From CAWJMF01 sp963843945 (lineage in GTDB: Bacteria > Vulcanimicrobiota > Vulcanimicrobiia > Vulcanimicrobiales > Vulcanimicrobiaceae): 64,000 nt of DNA. Both the position numbers and the translations under genes were made by a program. Positions within the stretch are counted from its first letter, which is position 1, and every line of letters begins with the position of its first letter. Under the pieces are notes generated by a model. That model saw nothing but the letters and a program-made list of their open reading frames with translations. It searched no databases and was not told the DNA's origin. This document shows positions 49,434 through 58,543 of the stretch, piece after piece. The DNA is taken from positions 62,001 through 126,000 of the forward strand of contig CAWJMF010000006.1 of NCBI GenBank assembly GCA_963843945.1, read 5' to 3'.

Positions 49434-52103
49434 CTACTTGGCCGGGCCTTCGTTCACCTGAACGAAGCGCGCGGGATCGATCCACTTTGCGAAGGCTTCC
49501 CGCACTTGCGGCGCCGTGATGCCGACGGTTGCCTTTGCCCGCAGCGTCGGCGTGTCCAGCGGCAAGTCCGCAATCGAACGCGCGACGAATCCGCCGACGA
49601 TCGAGTCGACGCTGGCCTCCGCCAGCGGCAGATCGCGCAAGATCTGCGTCTTGGCCGAGCGCAGCTCTTCGTCGCTCACGTCCGCCGTTGCCATTTGGCG
49701 CAACTCGCGATCGATGATCGCGCGCGACTTCGCGACGTTTTGGGGGTCGCAGGCATACTCGACTTCGTACGAAGCGCGGGTCTTGCCGGCCGTCAGTTCG
49801 CCGCCGACGAAGTAGACGAGGCCGTTCTTCAAGCGCAGATCGCGATAGAAGCGCGACGAGTAGAACGAACCGCCGAGCACGGTGTTGCCCAATTGCAGCG
49901 GATAGTAGTCGGGGTCCAAACGCGTGACGCCCAGCGTTTCGCTGAGGGTCGCACTGGTTTGGGTGCGACCCGGAGCCGTTACGTTGACCGTGCTAGGCGC
50001 GTTCGGCGGCACGGGCGGCAACTCGGTAACGGGCTTCGTCCCCGTCGCGCTCCAGCCGCCGAAGTATTTCTCGACGAGCTCCTTCGCACGTGCCGGCGTG
50101 ACGTCGCCGGCGATCACGATCGTCGTGAGGTCGGGACGGAACACCGAGCCGTAGTATGCTTTGACGTCGTCGAGCGTCAGCGCCGCGACGGTAGCGGGCG
50201 TCGGGTGACGCAGCGCCGGATCGTCCTTCGGCAGAAGCGCCGTCGCGAGCGCGCGGCCGGCGAGATAATCGGGCGACTTGATTTCGCCTTGAAGCTCCTG
50301 CTCCGTCTGCTGGCGCACGATGCTGAACGCCGGAGCCGGCAGGGCCGGATGCAACAGATCGTCGGCGAGCAACGCCAGGCCGCGCTCGAAACCGTCCGAC
50401 GGAACCGAGAGCGAGAACTGCGTGCCTGCCGAAACGTCGGCGGCGATGTCGTCCAGCTGCGTCTGAAAGGCGAGCCGGTCGTACGTCGTCGTCCCGTAGT
50501 TGAACAGCCCTTGCAAGAGCCCGCCCGTGCCTTCTTTTCCAGGCGGCGTCTGCAAGGCCGGCTCGTTCTTGATCTGACCGCGCAACGTAACGGTGGGGCT
50601 GATCGAAAGCGGCTGCACGATCAAGCGGATGCCGTTCGGCAGCATTTCGTCGACCGGCGCAAGCGTCGACGGCGGAACGTCGACGGTCTGCAGCTGCGAA
50701 GCCCACACCGGCAGGGGCACCGGCTTGGTAGCGTTCGAGGAGAACGTGTCCTTGACGCCGATCGCGCCGCCGGAGGATGGAACGGCGCCCGGTTTGGGCG
50801 CGAGGATCCCGGCGACGGCCGCACGCCGCACGAAGTAGCGGCGAAAAACGCGCGTGACGTCGTCCGGGGTAACCTTGTTGAAGAGCGCGATCGTGTCGTC
50901 GGGCGAGTTCAAGCCTTGGATCGCGACAGCTTGGGACCAATCGTTGGCCAGACCCTCGATCGAGTTGCGGGAGAAAAGGTCTTGCGCGACCTCCCGCTTC
51001 TTCTGTGCCTCGACGAGGTCGGCGGGCGCGCCGTGCGTCTGATAGGCTTTGACCGTGTCGTCGAGCGTTCGCAGCGCGGCCGCGGTATCGCCGCCCGGCT
51101 GGATTGCGATATACGTGAAGCCGAGCCCGGCTTGCGGTTGCGGATCGTACTCGGCGCCGGTTTGCAAAGCTTTGCCCGAGTAGACGAGGCCGGAGAAATC
51201 GCTGCGCGGGCTCTGCAGCACGTCGAAGGCGATCTCGGTCGCGGCGTAGTCGGGGTCGCGATAGCCGGGCATGCGGTACGCGAGCAAAACGAGCGGAACG
51301 GGAAAGTCGCTCTCGTCGTGGATCGTGACGTTGACGGGCGGCGCCGCCAACTTGAGCTTCGGGTGGGCGGGTACCGGACGGCGCGCAATGGTTCCGAAAA
51401 TCTCCTTGACTTGCGCGAGCGTCGCCGGCGGATCGACGTCGCCCGAGATGACGAGGATCGCATTGTTCGGCGCGTACCACGTCGTGTAGAACTGCTTGAG
51501 CATTGCGCCGGTCGTCTTATCGAACGAGGCCCGCGTTCCAAGCGCATCGTGATCGTACGGCGTCCCGGCGAACTCGATCGCCAAAGCTTTTTCGTAGTAG
51601 CGATAAAACGCCCCCGAGAGGTCCTGCGAGACCTCTTGCTCGATCGCGCCGCGCTCCTGACTCCACTCCGACTGCAAGTCGAGCGCGCCGCGCATGCGGG
51701 CGGCTTCGAGGCGCAAAGCGACGTCGAGGTACTGGCTGGGCGTCGTGACGTTATATTGCGTCACCGCGTTTTGCGTATCCGCATCGGAGTCGCCGCCGAG
51801 CAGCGTTTCGATGCTCGCGACTTGCGCGGCTGAAACGTCGCGCGTACTCCGGCCGGCGACCATGTGCTCCTCGGCGTGCGCCATGCCGGGGAAACCCGCC
51901 GGCGTGTCGGCCGAACCAACCAGGTAGTTGACGATCTCGGTCGCAACCGGCGCCAGCGTATTGCGGACGACGATCACGCGCAGGCCGTTGTCCAGCGTCG
52001 CGCGCAGCACGCCCTCGTCCGGGGCCGAAGCGGCCGGCACGGCAACGGTCAGCACGGAAGCGGCGGTCGCGGCGGCGATCAGACTCTTGAAACGCTCGAA
52101 CAT
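49434..52103 (-). CDS. Secreted M16 (insulinase-type) zinc peptidase, double-domain
   Basis: This 889-residue product has a signal peptide (SLIAAATAASVLTVAVPAASA). The inverted zinc motif HAEEH is at residues 76-80, with the further Glu in ERGAIEQEVSQDLSG about 75 residues later. A second M16 repeat (about residue 460 onward) lacks the motif, as is usual for such pairs; it contains VTLRGQIKNEPALQTPPGKEG. It is likely periplasmic or outer-membrane associated and degrades peptides. It is the first gene of an apparent unit with asparaginase and the RND pump. The cysK terminator lies just upstream. Confidence 0.92.
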   Translation of the reverse strand: MFERFKSLIAAATAASVLTVAVPAASAPDEGVLRATLDNGLRVIVVRNTLAPVATEIVNYLVGSADTPAGFPGMAHAEEHMVAGRSTRDVSAAQVASIETLLGGDSDADTQNAVTQYNVTTPSQYLDVALRLEAARMRGALDLQSEWSQERGAIEQEVSQDLSGAFYRYYEKALAIEFAGTPYDHDALGTRASFDKTTGAMLKQFYTTWYAPNNAILVISGDVDPPATLAQVKEIFGTIARRPVPAHPKLKLAAPPVNVTIHDESDFPVPLVLLAYRMPGYRDPDYAATEIAFDVLQSPRSDFSGLVYSGKALQTGAEYDPQPQAGLGFTYIAIQPGGDTAAALRTLDDTVKAYQTHGAPADLVEAQKKREVAQDLFSRNSIEGLANDWSQAVAIQGLNSPDDTIALFNKVTPDDVTRVFRRYFVRRAAVAGILAPKPGAVPSSGGAIGVKDTFSSNATKPVPLPVWASQLQTVDVPPSTLAPVDEMLPNGIRLIVQPLSISPTVTLRGQIKNEPALQTPPGKEGTGGLLQGLFNYGTTTYDRLAFQTQLDDIAADVSAGTQFSLSVPSDGFERGLALLADDLLHPALPAPAFSIVRQQTEQELQGEIKSPDYLAGRALATALLPKDDPALRHPTPATVAALTLDDVKAYYGSVFRPDLTTIVIAGDVTPARAKELVEKYFGGWSATGTKPVTELPPVPPNAPSTVNVTAPGRTQTSATLSETLGVTRLDPDYYPLQLGNTVLGGSFYSSRFYRDLRLKNGLVYFVGGELTAGKTRASYEVEYACDPQNVAKSRAIIDRELRQMATADVSDEELRSAKTQILRDLPLAEASVDSIVGGFVARSIADLPLDTPTLRAKATVGITAPQVREAFAKWIDPARFVQVNEGPAK

Positions 52104-52130
52104 GTTAGGGGCTTTCTCCTCGAACGCGAG

Positions 52131-52162
52131 AAAAGACTACGCCGGGCGTACCCGGCGTAGTT
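52131..52162 (-). terminator. Intrinsic terminator after cysK
   Basis: ACTACGCCGGG (52136-52146) and CCCGGCGTAGT (52151-52161) form a perfect 11-base-pair stem with a four-base loop. On the minus strand it is followed by CTTTTCTC, a short T-run. It lies between cysK (stop 52195) and the M16 gene (start 52103), so it separates the two transcripts. Confidence 0.88.
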
Positions 52163-52194
52163 CTCGAAGTTCCGGTTCTGCGAGAGTTTACTTC

Positions 52195-53157
52195 TTAAAC
52201 GAGCGCGGGCTCGACGACCTGTGCCTCTTGCTCGGAGAAGACCGGATTCGACAGGTAGCGCTCGCCCGTATCGCAACCGATCGTGACGATCGTCTTGCCG
52301 GCAAACTCCGGGCGCGCCGCGAGCTGCAAGGCGGCGAAGATGTTCGCGCCGGCCGAAATTCCGACCAGCATCCCTTCCTCGCGCGCGGCCCGCCGCGCCA
52401 TCGCGATCGCATCCTCGTTCGTAACGCGGATGATCTCGTCGTAGACCTTCGTGTTAAGTATCGACGGGACGAAGCCGGCGCCGGTGCCTTGGATTTTGTG
52501 CGGACCGGGCTTGCCCCCCGAGAGCACGGGTGAGGCATCCGGCTCGACGGCCACCACGACGACGCCGGGCTTGCGCTCCTTGAGGACTTCACCGACGCCG
52601 GTGATCGTGCCGCCGGTTCCGACCGCGGCCACGAAGACGTCCACGCTGCCGTCGGTATCGCGCCAGATCTCTTCCGCCGTCGTGCGGCGGTGAATCTCCG
52701 GATTGGCCGGATTGTCGAACTGTTGAGGCATGAAGTATTTCGCGGGGTTCGAGTCGTGGATCTCTTTAGCACGACGAATCGCGCCCGGCATCCCCTCGGC
52801 GCCCGGCGTGAGGACGAGCTGTGCGCCGTAGGCTTTGAGCAGACTGCGCCGTTCGACCGTCATCGTGTCGGGCATGGTGAGAATGATCGGGTAGCCTTTG
52901 GCCGCGGCGACGAAGGCCAGCGCGATGCCGGTGTTGCCGCTCGTCGGCTCGATGATGACCGTATCGGGACGAAGCCGTCCCTCGCGTTCGGCGGCTTCGA
53001 TCATTGCCACGCCGATGCGATCCTTCACGCTGCCCGCCGGATTGAAAGATTCCATCTTGACGAGGACCGTGCCCTTGACGCCCTTGTTGAGGCGAGGAAT
53101 CTTGACGAGCGGCGTGTTCCCGAACGTGTCGGCCAAGTTGTCGTAAATACGTGCCAT
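52195..53157 (-). CDS. cysK: Cysteine synthase (O-acetylserine sulfhydrylase)
   Basis: This 320-residue PLP enzyme makes cysteine from O-acetylserine and sulfide. It starts MARIYDNLADTFGNTPLVKI. The PLP lysine is in ESFNPAGSVKDRI (about residue 45), the substrate loop is EPTSGNTGIALA, the phosphate-binding glycines are in VGTGGTITGVGE, and the C-terminal TIGCDTGERYLS is conserved. Length is typical of CysK. The upstream in-frame extension to 53913 is antisense to the nuclease gene and was rejected. It is divergent from the MBL nuclease gene (about 100 bases) and is closed by a strong terminator. Confidence 0.96.
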   Translation of the reverse strand: MARIYDNLADTFGNTPLVKIPRLNKGVKGTVLVKMESFNPAGSVKDRIGVAMIEAAEREGRLRPDTVIIEPTSGNTGIALAFVAAAKGYPIILTMPDTMTVERRSLLKAYGAQLVLTPGAEGMPGAIRRAKEIHDSNPAKYFMPQQFDNPANPEIHRRTTAEEIWRDTDGSVDVFVAAVGTGGTITGVGEVLKERKPGVVVVAVEPDASPVLSGGKPGPHKIQGTGAGFVPSILNTKVYDEIIRVTNEDAIAMARRAAREEGMLVGISAGANIFAALQLAARPEFAGKTIVTIGCDTGERYLSNPVFSEQEAQVVEPALV

Positions 53158-53259
53158 GTGCTCCGTCCCGCAGTAAGTTGCACCCCAAAACCGCAGCGTC
53201 CAGCCGAGGTTTGCGCGGAGGTCCGCGGGCGGCCGAATCGAACGTATGTTCCCTTCTCG

Positions 53260-54231
53260 ATGTTTTCGCTCGCTGAGAAGTGCCTGTACGTGGCCGACCT
53301 CGACCTGTGGATCGACTCGCACCGGACCCGGGAGCGCTGCTACGTCTCGCACGGTCACGCCGACCACGCCCGGCCGCACGACGTGGTCATCACCACGCCG
53401 GCCAACGCGCGCATCTGCGCGCACCGCTTCGGAAGCGGCGAGAGCACGTTCGAAACGCACGCCTTCAACGAACCGTGGACCCTCGGCGAACACCGTTTGA
53501 CGCTTTTTTCGGCCGGCCACGTTCTGGGCAGCGCGCAACTGCTGATCGAAGGCGCAGCCGGCGCGTTCGTCTATACCGGCGACTTCAAGCTCGAGCCCTC
53601 GTACACGGCCGAAGCGCCGGAAGTGAAACGGTGCGACGTGCTGCTGATGGAGTGTACGTACGGCCGGCCGCAATACGTCTTTCCGCCGCGCGCCGAGGTC
53701 GCGGCCGGCATGGTGGCCTGGGCCCGGCAGGCGCTCGAAGACGGCGCCGTGCCGATCTTCTTCGCCTATTCGCTGGGCAAGGCGCAAGAAGCGATCGCGA
53801 TCCTCGGGGCGGCGGGTCTGCCCCTCACGGTGCATGGAGCGATCGCGTCGCTCGCGCGCATCTACGAAGCTTCCGGGGTCGCGCTCCCGCGCTACGAGCG
53901 GTACGACGCGCACGCTTTCGAGGGCGAGCGCGTCGTCATTTGGCCGCCTTCGGGGAAGTCGCTACCGGCGGCCGTGCGGGAACGCAGCGTCCGCACGGCG
54001 TCCTTGACCGGCTGGTCGGTCGATCGCGCGACCCGCTACCGCGGGACGGGCGAGACCGGCTTTCCACTTTCCGATCACGCCGACTTCCCGTCTTTGCTGC
54101 GCTACATCGAATTGGCGCAACCGCGCAAGGTCTTGCTCAACCACGGCTGGCGTGACTTCGAACACCGCTTGCGCCGGCTCGGCATCGATGCGGAGTACCT
54201 CGAGAGCAACCAGCAGCTGGCCCTGTTCTAG
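53260..54231 (+). CDS. MBL-fold nuclease, DNA-ligase-associated exonuclease type
   Basis: This 323-residue metallo-beta-lactamase protein of the beta-CASP/SNM1-like group begins MFSLAEKCLYVADLDLWIDS. The metal motif is SHGHADHARPHD (about residue 30), followed by AGHVLGSAQLLIE with its His, YTGDFKLEPS with the bridging Asp, and near the C-terminus FPLSDHADFPSL and LLNHGW. In many bacteria such a nuclease sits with an ATP-dependent DNA ligase, and here one lies about 340 bases downstream. End processing before ligation is the likely role. The helicase and phosphoesterase often found with this pair are not in the window. The start has no clear Shine-Dalgarno. Confidence 0.86.
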   Translation: MFSLAEKCLYVADLDLWIDSHRTRERCYVSHGHADHARPHDVVITTPANARICAHRFGSGESTFETHAFNEPWTLGEHRLTLFSAGHVLGSAQLLIEGAAGAFVYTGDFKLEPSYTAEAPEVKRCDVLLMECTYGRPQYVFPPRAEVAAGMVAWARQALEDGAVPIFFAYSLGKAQEAIAILGAAGLPLTVHGAIASLARIYEASGVALPRYERYDAHAFEGERVVIWPPSGKSLPAAVRERSVRTASLTGWSVDRATRYRGTGETGFPLSDHADFPSLLRYIELAQPRKVLLNHGWRDFEHRLRRLGIDAEYLESNQQLALF

Positions 54232-54247
54232 CCCGAAGCTGGCTGTC

Positions 54248-54523
54248 TCACTCGCCTAAGTCCCACATCAGGCCGAGATCGCGCTTCGAGTAGGCGCGAA
54301 ACGCGATCAGCGTTTCGGTGCGCTCGACGCCTTCGAGACCGGCGACGTGTCCGGTTACGAGTTCGGCGAGCTGATCGTGCTCCTTGACCCGCGCGACCGC
54401 GACCAGATCGAAGGGGCCGGCCACGCTGTAGATCTCGGCGATTCCCGGCACCTCGAGGAGCAGTTCGGCGAGCGGCTTCACCGCGCCGGGCGCGACGTTG
54501 AGGAGAATGAAGGCGGTTATCAC
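54248..54523 (-). CDS. Stand-alone Lrp/AsnC-type ligand-binding (RAM) domain protein
   Basis: This 91-residue product, from a GTG with GAAGGAG five bases upstream, is only the alpha/beta ligand-sensing domain of Lrp/AsnC regulators: ITAFILLNVAPGAVKPLAELL, VPGIAEIYSVAGPFDLVAVARV, and TLIAFRAYSKRDLG. The helix-turn-helix part is missing. Such small proteins form oligomers and may sense amino acids or modulate full-length Lrp proteins. It sits on the minus strand between the MBL nuclease and the DNA ligase, convergent with the first and divergent from the second. A longer frame to 54703 is antisense to the ligase and was rejected. Confidence 0.88.
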   Translation of the reverse strand: MITAFILLNVAPGAVKPLAELLLEVPGIAEIYSVAGPFDLVAVARVKEHDQLAELVTGHVAGLEGVERTETLIAFRAYSKRDLGLMWDLGE

Positions 54524-54528
54524 CCCCA

Positions 54529-54535
54529 CTCCTTC
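54529..54535 (-). promoter_or_regulatory. Shine-Dalgarno of the AsnC-domain gene
   Basis: GAAGGAG on the minus strand, five bases before the GTG at 54523. It decides the start and therefore shows that the protein lacks a DNA-binding domain. Confidence 0.8.
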
Positions 54536-54566
54536 GAAGTCGCGACGCGAGATGCCCGGGGACGAC

Positions 54567-56240
54567 ATGACCGGCTTTGCCGAGGTCTGCGACGCGGTGG
54601 CCGCGACGCCGGCAAAGCTGCTCAAAATCGAGCGGCTGGCCGCGTACTTGCGCAGGCTCGAACCGGACGACCTCGCGCCGGTCGCCCGCTTTTTGACCGG
54701 CAACCCGCTGCCGGCCTACGACGAGCGCAAACTGGCCATCGGCGGACGCACGATCGTCGCGGCGGCCGAAGGACTCTGGGACATCTCGGGAGCCGAACTT
54801 TCGCTCGCGTACCGTGGCACCGGCGATCTCGGCGAGGCGCTGGCGCGACTATTCCGCGAACCGAAGGCGCTCGGGTTCTTTCGCGAGGAATTGACGCCGG
54901 CAACGTTCGCGCGACTGCTCGACGAGATCGCGGCAGCTTCCGGCAAGGCGGCCGGCAAGAAGCGCGAAGCGCTGTGCGCGCGCGTGCTGCGCGCCTGCGG
55001 CAACGATCGCGAGGTTGCCTACGTCGTGAAGATTTTGACGGGCGACCTGCGCATCGGATTGCGCGAAGGTCTGGTGCTCGACGCGATCGCCCTCGCCTTC
55101 GCGCGCGATCCCGGCGAGGTGCGCCGCGCGGCGATGGCGGCCGGCGACGTCGGCGCGGTTGCGTTAGCGGCGCGCGCCGGCGAACTCGAAAGCATCGAAG
55201 TCCGCTACGGCGCGCCGATCGGCTTCATGCTGGCATCGCCCGTCGCGTTCGGTTCGTCGTATCGCGAATTCGCGACGGGCAGCTGGGTCGTCGAGGACAA
55301 GTACGACGGAATTCGGGTGCAGGCACACGTGCGCGACGGCAAGGTGACGCTCTACTCGCGTACGTTCGGCGACGCGGCACGGGCCTTTCCCGAGGTCGCG
55401 CGCGCGCTCGGGAGCGGTCCGGACGCGATCTTCGACGGGGAAATCGTGGCCCGCCGGGCTGAAGGCGCGCTGCCCTTCCGCTATCTGCAACCGCGCCTGC
55501 AGCGCCTCGATCCGAGCGCAGCCTTACAGTCGGAGGTTCCCGTCGCTTACGTCGCCTTTGACGTGCTGGCGGCGGGTTCGCGCTTTCTGCTCGACGCGCC
55601 GCTCGCCGAGCGCCGCGCGGAGCTCGCCGCCCGACTGCGCGAAAACGAGTTCGTCCGGCTTGCCCCTTGGCAAGCGCTCGAGTCCGGCGCGCCGGCGGAG
55701 CGCGTTCACGAATTGTTCGAAGCCGCGCGCCAACGCGGAAACGAAGGCCTCATGCTCAAGCGCAGCGATTCGCCGTACGTTCCGGGGCGCCGGGGAAAGT
55801 GGTGGCTCAAGCTCAAGCGCGAGCTTTCGACGCTCGATGCCGTCGTCGTCGGCGTGGAATGGGGTCACGGCAAACGCAAGGGCGTGCTTTCGGATTACAC
55901 CTTCGCCGTCCGGCGCTCCGCGAGCGATCCGGAGCTCCTTCCGATCGGGAAAGCGTACTCGGGCTTGACCGATGCCGAAATCGCCGAGATGACCGAGTGG
56001 TTTCTCGCACACCGCACCGGGGCACTCGGTTCGTACGGCTTCGCGGTCGAACCCTCGATCGTGCTCGAGATCGCCTTCGACATCATCCAGCCGAGCACGC
56101 TGCACGCCAGCGGCTTTGCCTTACGGTTCCCACGCATCGTGCGCTTGCGGCCCGATAAACCAGCCTCGGAGAGCGACACCCTCGCCGACGTCGAACGAAT
56201 CTACCGGGAGATGCTCGAGCGCGAAGGCGTCGCGCGATGA
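54567..56240 (+). CDS. ATP-dependent DNA ligase
   Basis: This 557-residue protein has three parts. An N-terminal DNA-binding domain (to about residue 200) includes FREELTPATFARLLDEIAAASG and LTGDLRIGLREGLVLDAIA. The nucleotidyltransferase domain has the active-site Lys in VEDKYDGIRVQ (about residue 245), then SRTFGD, FDGEIVA and EGLMLKRSDSPY. The C-terminal OB domain starts at KWWLKLKREL. This is the archaeal/mycobacterial LigB-like layout, so it is an accessory ligase rather than the NAD-dependent replicative one. The start ATG at 54567 has GGGGA upstream; another ATG lies five codons earlier. It is coupled by ATGA to the GNAT gene. Confidence 0.94.
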   Translation: MTGFAEVCDAVAATPAKLLKIERLAAYLRRLEPDDLAPVARFLTGNPLPAYDERKLAIGGRTIVAAAEGLWDISGAELSLAYRGTGDLGEALARLFREPKALGFFREELTPATFARLLDEIAAASGKAAGKKREALCARVLRACGNDREVAYVVKILTGDLRIGLREGLVLDAIALAFARDPGEVRRAAMAAGDVGAVALAARAGELESIEVRYGAPIGFMLASPVAFGSSYREFATGSWVVEDKYDGIRVQAHVRDGKVTLYSRTFGDAARAFPEVARALGSGPDAIFDGEIVARRAEGALPFRYLQPRLQRLDPSAALQSEVPVAYVAFDVLAAGSRFLLDAPLAERRAELAARLRENEFVRLAPWQALESGAPAERVHELFEAARQRGNEGLMLKRSDSPYVPGRRGKWWLKLKRELSTLDAVVVGVEWGHGKRKGVLSDYTFAVRRSASDPELLPIGKAYSGLTDAEIAEMTEWFLAHRTGALGSYGFAVEPSIVLEIAFDIIQPSTLHASGFALRFPRIVRLRPDKPASESDTLADVERIYREMLEREGVAR

Positions 56241-56806
56241 GGTACGGCGCGAATTCGTTGCAGGTCGACGCCGACGTGCTGCTCGTTCCGCGGCACCCGA
56301 ACGACGCCGCCGAAACCTTCGCGCTGGTCGACGCTCATCGCGCCGGCCTCAACGAGTGGCTGACGTGGATCGAGACGACGTACAGCGTCGGCGATCTGCG
56401 GCGCTACTCGCAGTTCGCCGAATCGCAGTTCGACCGCCACATGGCCTTCGACTACTCGATCCGCTGGCAAGGCGCGATGGCGGGCGGCGTCGGTTTGCAC
56501 AACCTCGACTTCGCCGGGCGCAGCGCGCACATCGGCTACTGGCTGGCGCCGCCGTTTCAAGGAAAAGGCATCATGACGCGCGCCGTTTCCGGCCTGACGG
56601 ATCACTCCTTCGGCCCGCTCGCGCTTCATCGGCTCGAGATCCGCTGCGTCGTCCAGAACCTGCGCAGCCGCGCCGTCGCCGAACGTCTGGGCTACCAGCA
56701 GGAGGGCATCTTGCGAGAAGCCTATCTGCTGCACGGGCGCTTCCGCGACATCGCGCTGTACGCGATGACGGCGGGCGAGTGGAGCGACGTGAGGAGCTTG
56801 ACGTGA
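56237..56806 (+). CDS. GNAT acetyltransferase, RimJ/RimL (ribosomal-protein-serine) type
   Basis: This 189-residue GNAT protein resembles RimL-type N-acetyltransferases: AHRAGLNEWLTWIETTYSV near residue 34, AHIGYWLAPPFQGKGIMTRAV with the acetyl-CoA binding Q-x-KG near 110, HRLEIRCVVQNLRSRAVAERLGY and EGILREAYLLHGRFRDIALYAM. These match the family from end to end. It starts inside the ligase stop and its own stop overlaps the next gene (GTGA). The target is probably a protein N-terminus or a small amine; it cannot be fixed from sequence. Confidence 0.92.
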   Translation: MRYGANSLQVDADVLLVPRHPNDAAETFALVDAHRAGLNEWLTWIETTYSVGDLRRYSQFAESQFDRHMAFDYSIRWQGAMAGGVGLHNLDFAGRSAHIGYWLAPPFQGKGIMTRAVSGLTDHSFGPLALHRLEIRCVVQNLRSRAVAERLGYQQEGILREAYLLHGRFRDIALYAMTAGEWSDVRSLT

Positions 56807-58533
56807 GTCTTCGCGGCATCTGCGCCTCATTAACATTGCTGGCGACGCTTGCCGCGACGCCCGCACCCAGCGCTTCGGGCTGCAAAACCTGCTGGGCGCA
56901 AGCTTTTGCGGCCGAGAGCTACGCCCGCGATCCGCTCTTCGCCGACAGCGTCGGCCTGCACCGGTACGACGATCGGCTCGCCGATTACTCGGCCGCCGGG
57001 CATGCAGCGCGGATCGCCTGGCTCCAGCGTTGGCGCGCCAAACTCGACGAGGCCATCGCCGTGAATGCGTCGGATCCGCCCGCTGCAGCCGACGCACACG
57101 CGTTACGCGACACGATCGACCTCGAGCTGTTCGAAGACCGGACCCTGCGTCCGTGGCAGACGGATCCGTCGCTCTACACCAACGCAATTGGAAACGCCGT
57201 CTACACCCTGACGAGCCGCACGTTCGCCCCCGAGGCGCTACGGCTCGCAAACGTCGCGGCGCGTCTCAAAATCGTCCCCACGCTGGCTGCGGCGGCCCAA
57301 GCGAATCTCTCGCATCCGTCACGGACTGCGACGCTGCAAGCGATCGATGCCAATGCCGGCAACATCGAGATGTACGCTGCGCTCCCGAAAACGGCGGCTA
57401 TCCGGCAGAGCTTGCCGGGCGCGCTTAGCGCCCTGCGAACGTTTCAGCGCTTCCTCCGCGGACCGCTCTTGGCGCGTTCGAACGGATCCGTCCGCGTGGG
57501 CGCAGCGGTCTACGACCGCGAGCTATTGCTGGACGACGGGACCGATGCGACCCGTGCCGAGCTGGAGGCTCGCGCGAAAGCCGACTTCGAAGCCACCCGC
57601 GCGAAAATGCTCGAGCTCGCACTGCCGCTCGATCGCGAGTTCTTTCCGGACCTCGCTGCTGACGAATCGAAACCCAACGCCGCCGACATCGTCGTACGCC
57701 GCGTGCTCGATCGGCTCGCGGGCGATCACCCGGCGCGCGATCGGGTCTTCGCGACGGCGAAAGGCGACGTCGAAGCCGCCGAATCTTTTCTCTCGGTCAA
57801 TCCCGTAGTGGTTCTCCCGCAACCGCCGACGCTCAGGGTCGTGCCGACTCCGGCCTTCATGGCAGGGTTCTCCGGCGCCAGCTTCGAGGGTCCAGGCCCG
57901 TACTCGCCGCTGGCGGAGTCCTATTACTACATCGACGAGATCCCGGCGTCGTGGAGCGCCGGCCACGTCAGCTCGTATTTGCGTGACTTCAATACCTACG
58001 AAATGAAGATGCTTTCGATCCACGAGGCCGTGCCGGGACACTACGTGCAACAGCGCTACAACAACGACACGTCCTCGCTGGTCCGGCGGGTCTTTGGCAA
58101 CGGATCGTACATCGAGGGATGGGCTGTCTACACCGAGGGGATGATGCTCGATTCCGGCTACGGCGATAACGATCCGAAGCTGCGCCTCTTCCAGCTCAAG
58201 TGGCGTTTACGCGAGCAATCAAACCTGCTGATTGACGCCGGTTTCCACGCGGAAGGCATGACGAAAGCGCAGATCGAGGACCTCTTGGTACGCCAGGCCT
58301 TTCAAGAGCAGGCACAATTCGAAACCAAGTGGCACCGTCTGCAGCTTTCGCACAACCAGCTGTCGAGCTACTACGTCGGACTCGACGCGATCACTCGAAC
58401 GCGAGACGGCATTCGACGGGAACTCGGGCCGAACTACGATCTCGCCGCGTTTAACCTCGCGCTCCTCCGACTCGGCTCGGTCGAGCCGCGCTTCGTCGCG
58501 CCGCTTCTGGATCCGCAGTTCGAACCGAAGTAA
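56803..58533 (+). CDS. Secreted DUF885 metallopeptidase
   Basis: This 576-residue product begins with a signal peptide (LRGICASLTLLATLAATPAPSAS). The DUF885 core has the HExxxxH-type zinc motif IHEAVPGHYVQQRY near residue 410, then GSYIEGWAVYTEGMMLDSGY and the LRLFQLKWRLREQSNLLIDAG region with further conserved residues. Family members are secreted or periplasmic peptidases. The GTG start overlaps the GNAT stop. It forms a plus-strand unit with the ligase and GNAT genes and is convergent with the RraA-like gene (10-base gap). Confidence 0.9.
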   Translation: MSLRGICASLTLLATLAATPAPSASGCKTCWAQAFAAESYARDPLFADSVGLHRYDDRLADYSAAGHAARIAWLQRWRAKLDEAIAVNASDPPAAADAHALRDTIDLELFEDRTLRPWQTDPSLYTNAIGNAVYTLTSRTFAPEALRLANVAARLKIVPTLAAAAQANLSHPSRTATLQAIDANAGNIEMYAALPKTAAIRQSLPGALSALRTFQRFLRGPLLARSNGSVRVGAAVYDRELLLDDGTDATRAELEARAKADFEATRAKMLELALPLDREFFPDLAADESKPNAADIVVRRVLDRLAGDHPARDRVFATAKGDVEAAESFLSVNPVVVLPQPPTLRVVPTPAFMAGFSGASFEGPGPYSPLAESYYYIDEIPASWSAGHVSSYLRDFNTYEMKMLSIHEAVPGHYVQQRYNNDTSSLVRRVFGNGSYIEGWAVYTEGMMLDSGYGDNDPKLRLFQLKWRLREQSNLLIDAGFHAEGMTKAQIEDLLVRQAFQEQAQFETKWHRLQLSHNQLSSYYVGLDAITRTRDGIRRELGPNYDLAAFNLALLRLGSVEPRFVAPLLDPQFEPK

Positions 58534-58543
58534 GACTGCGACT

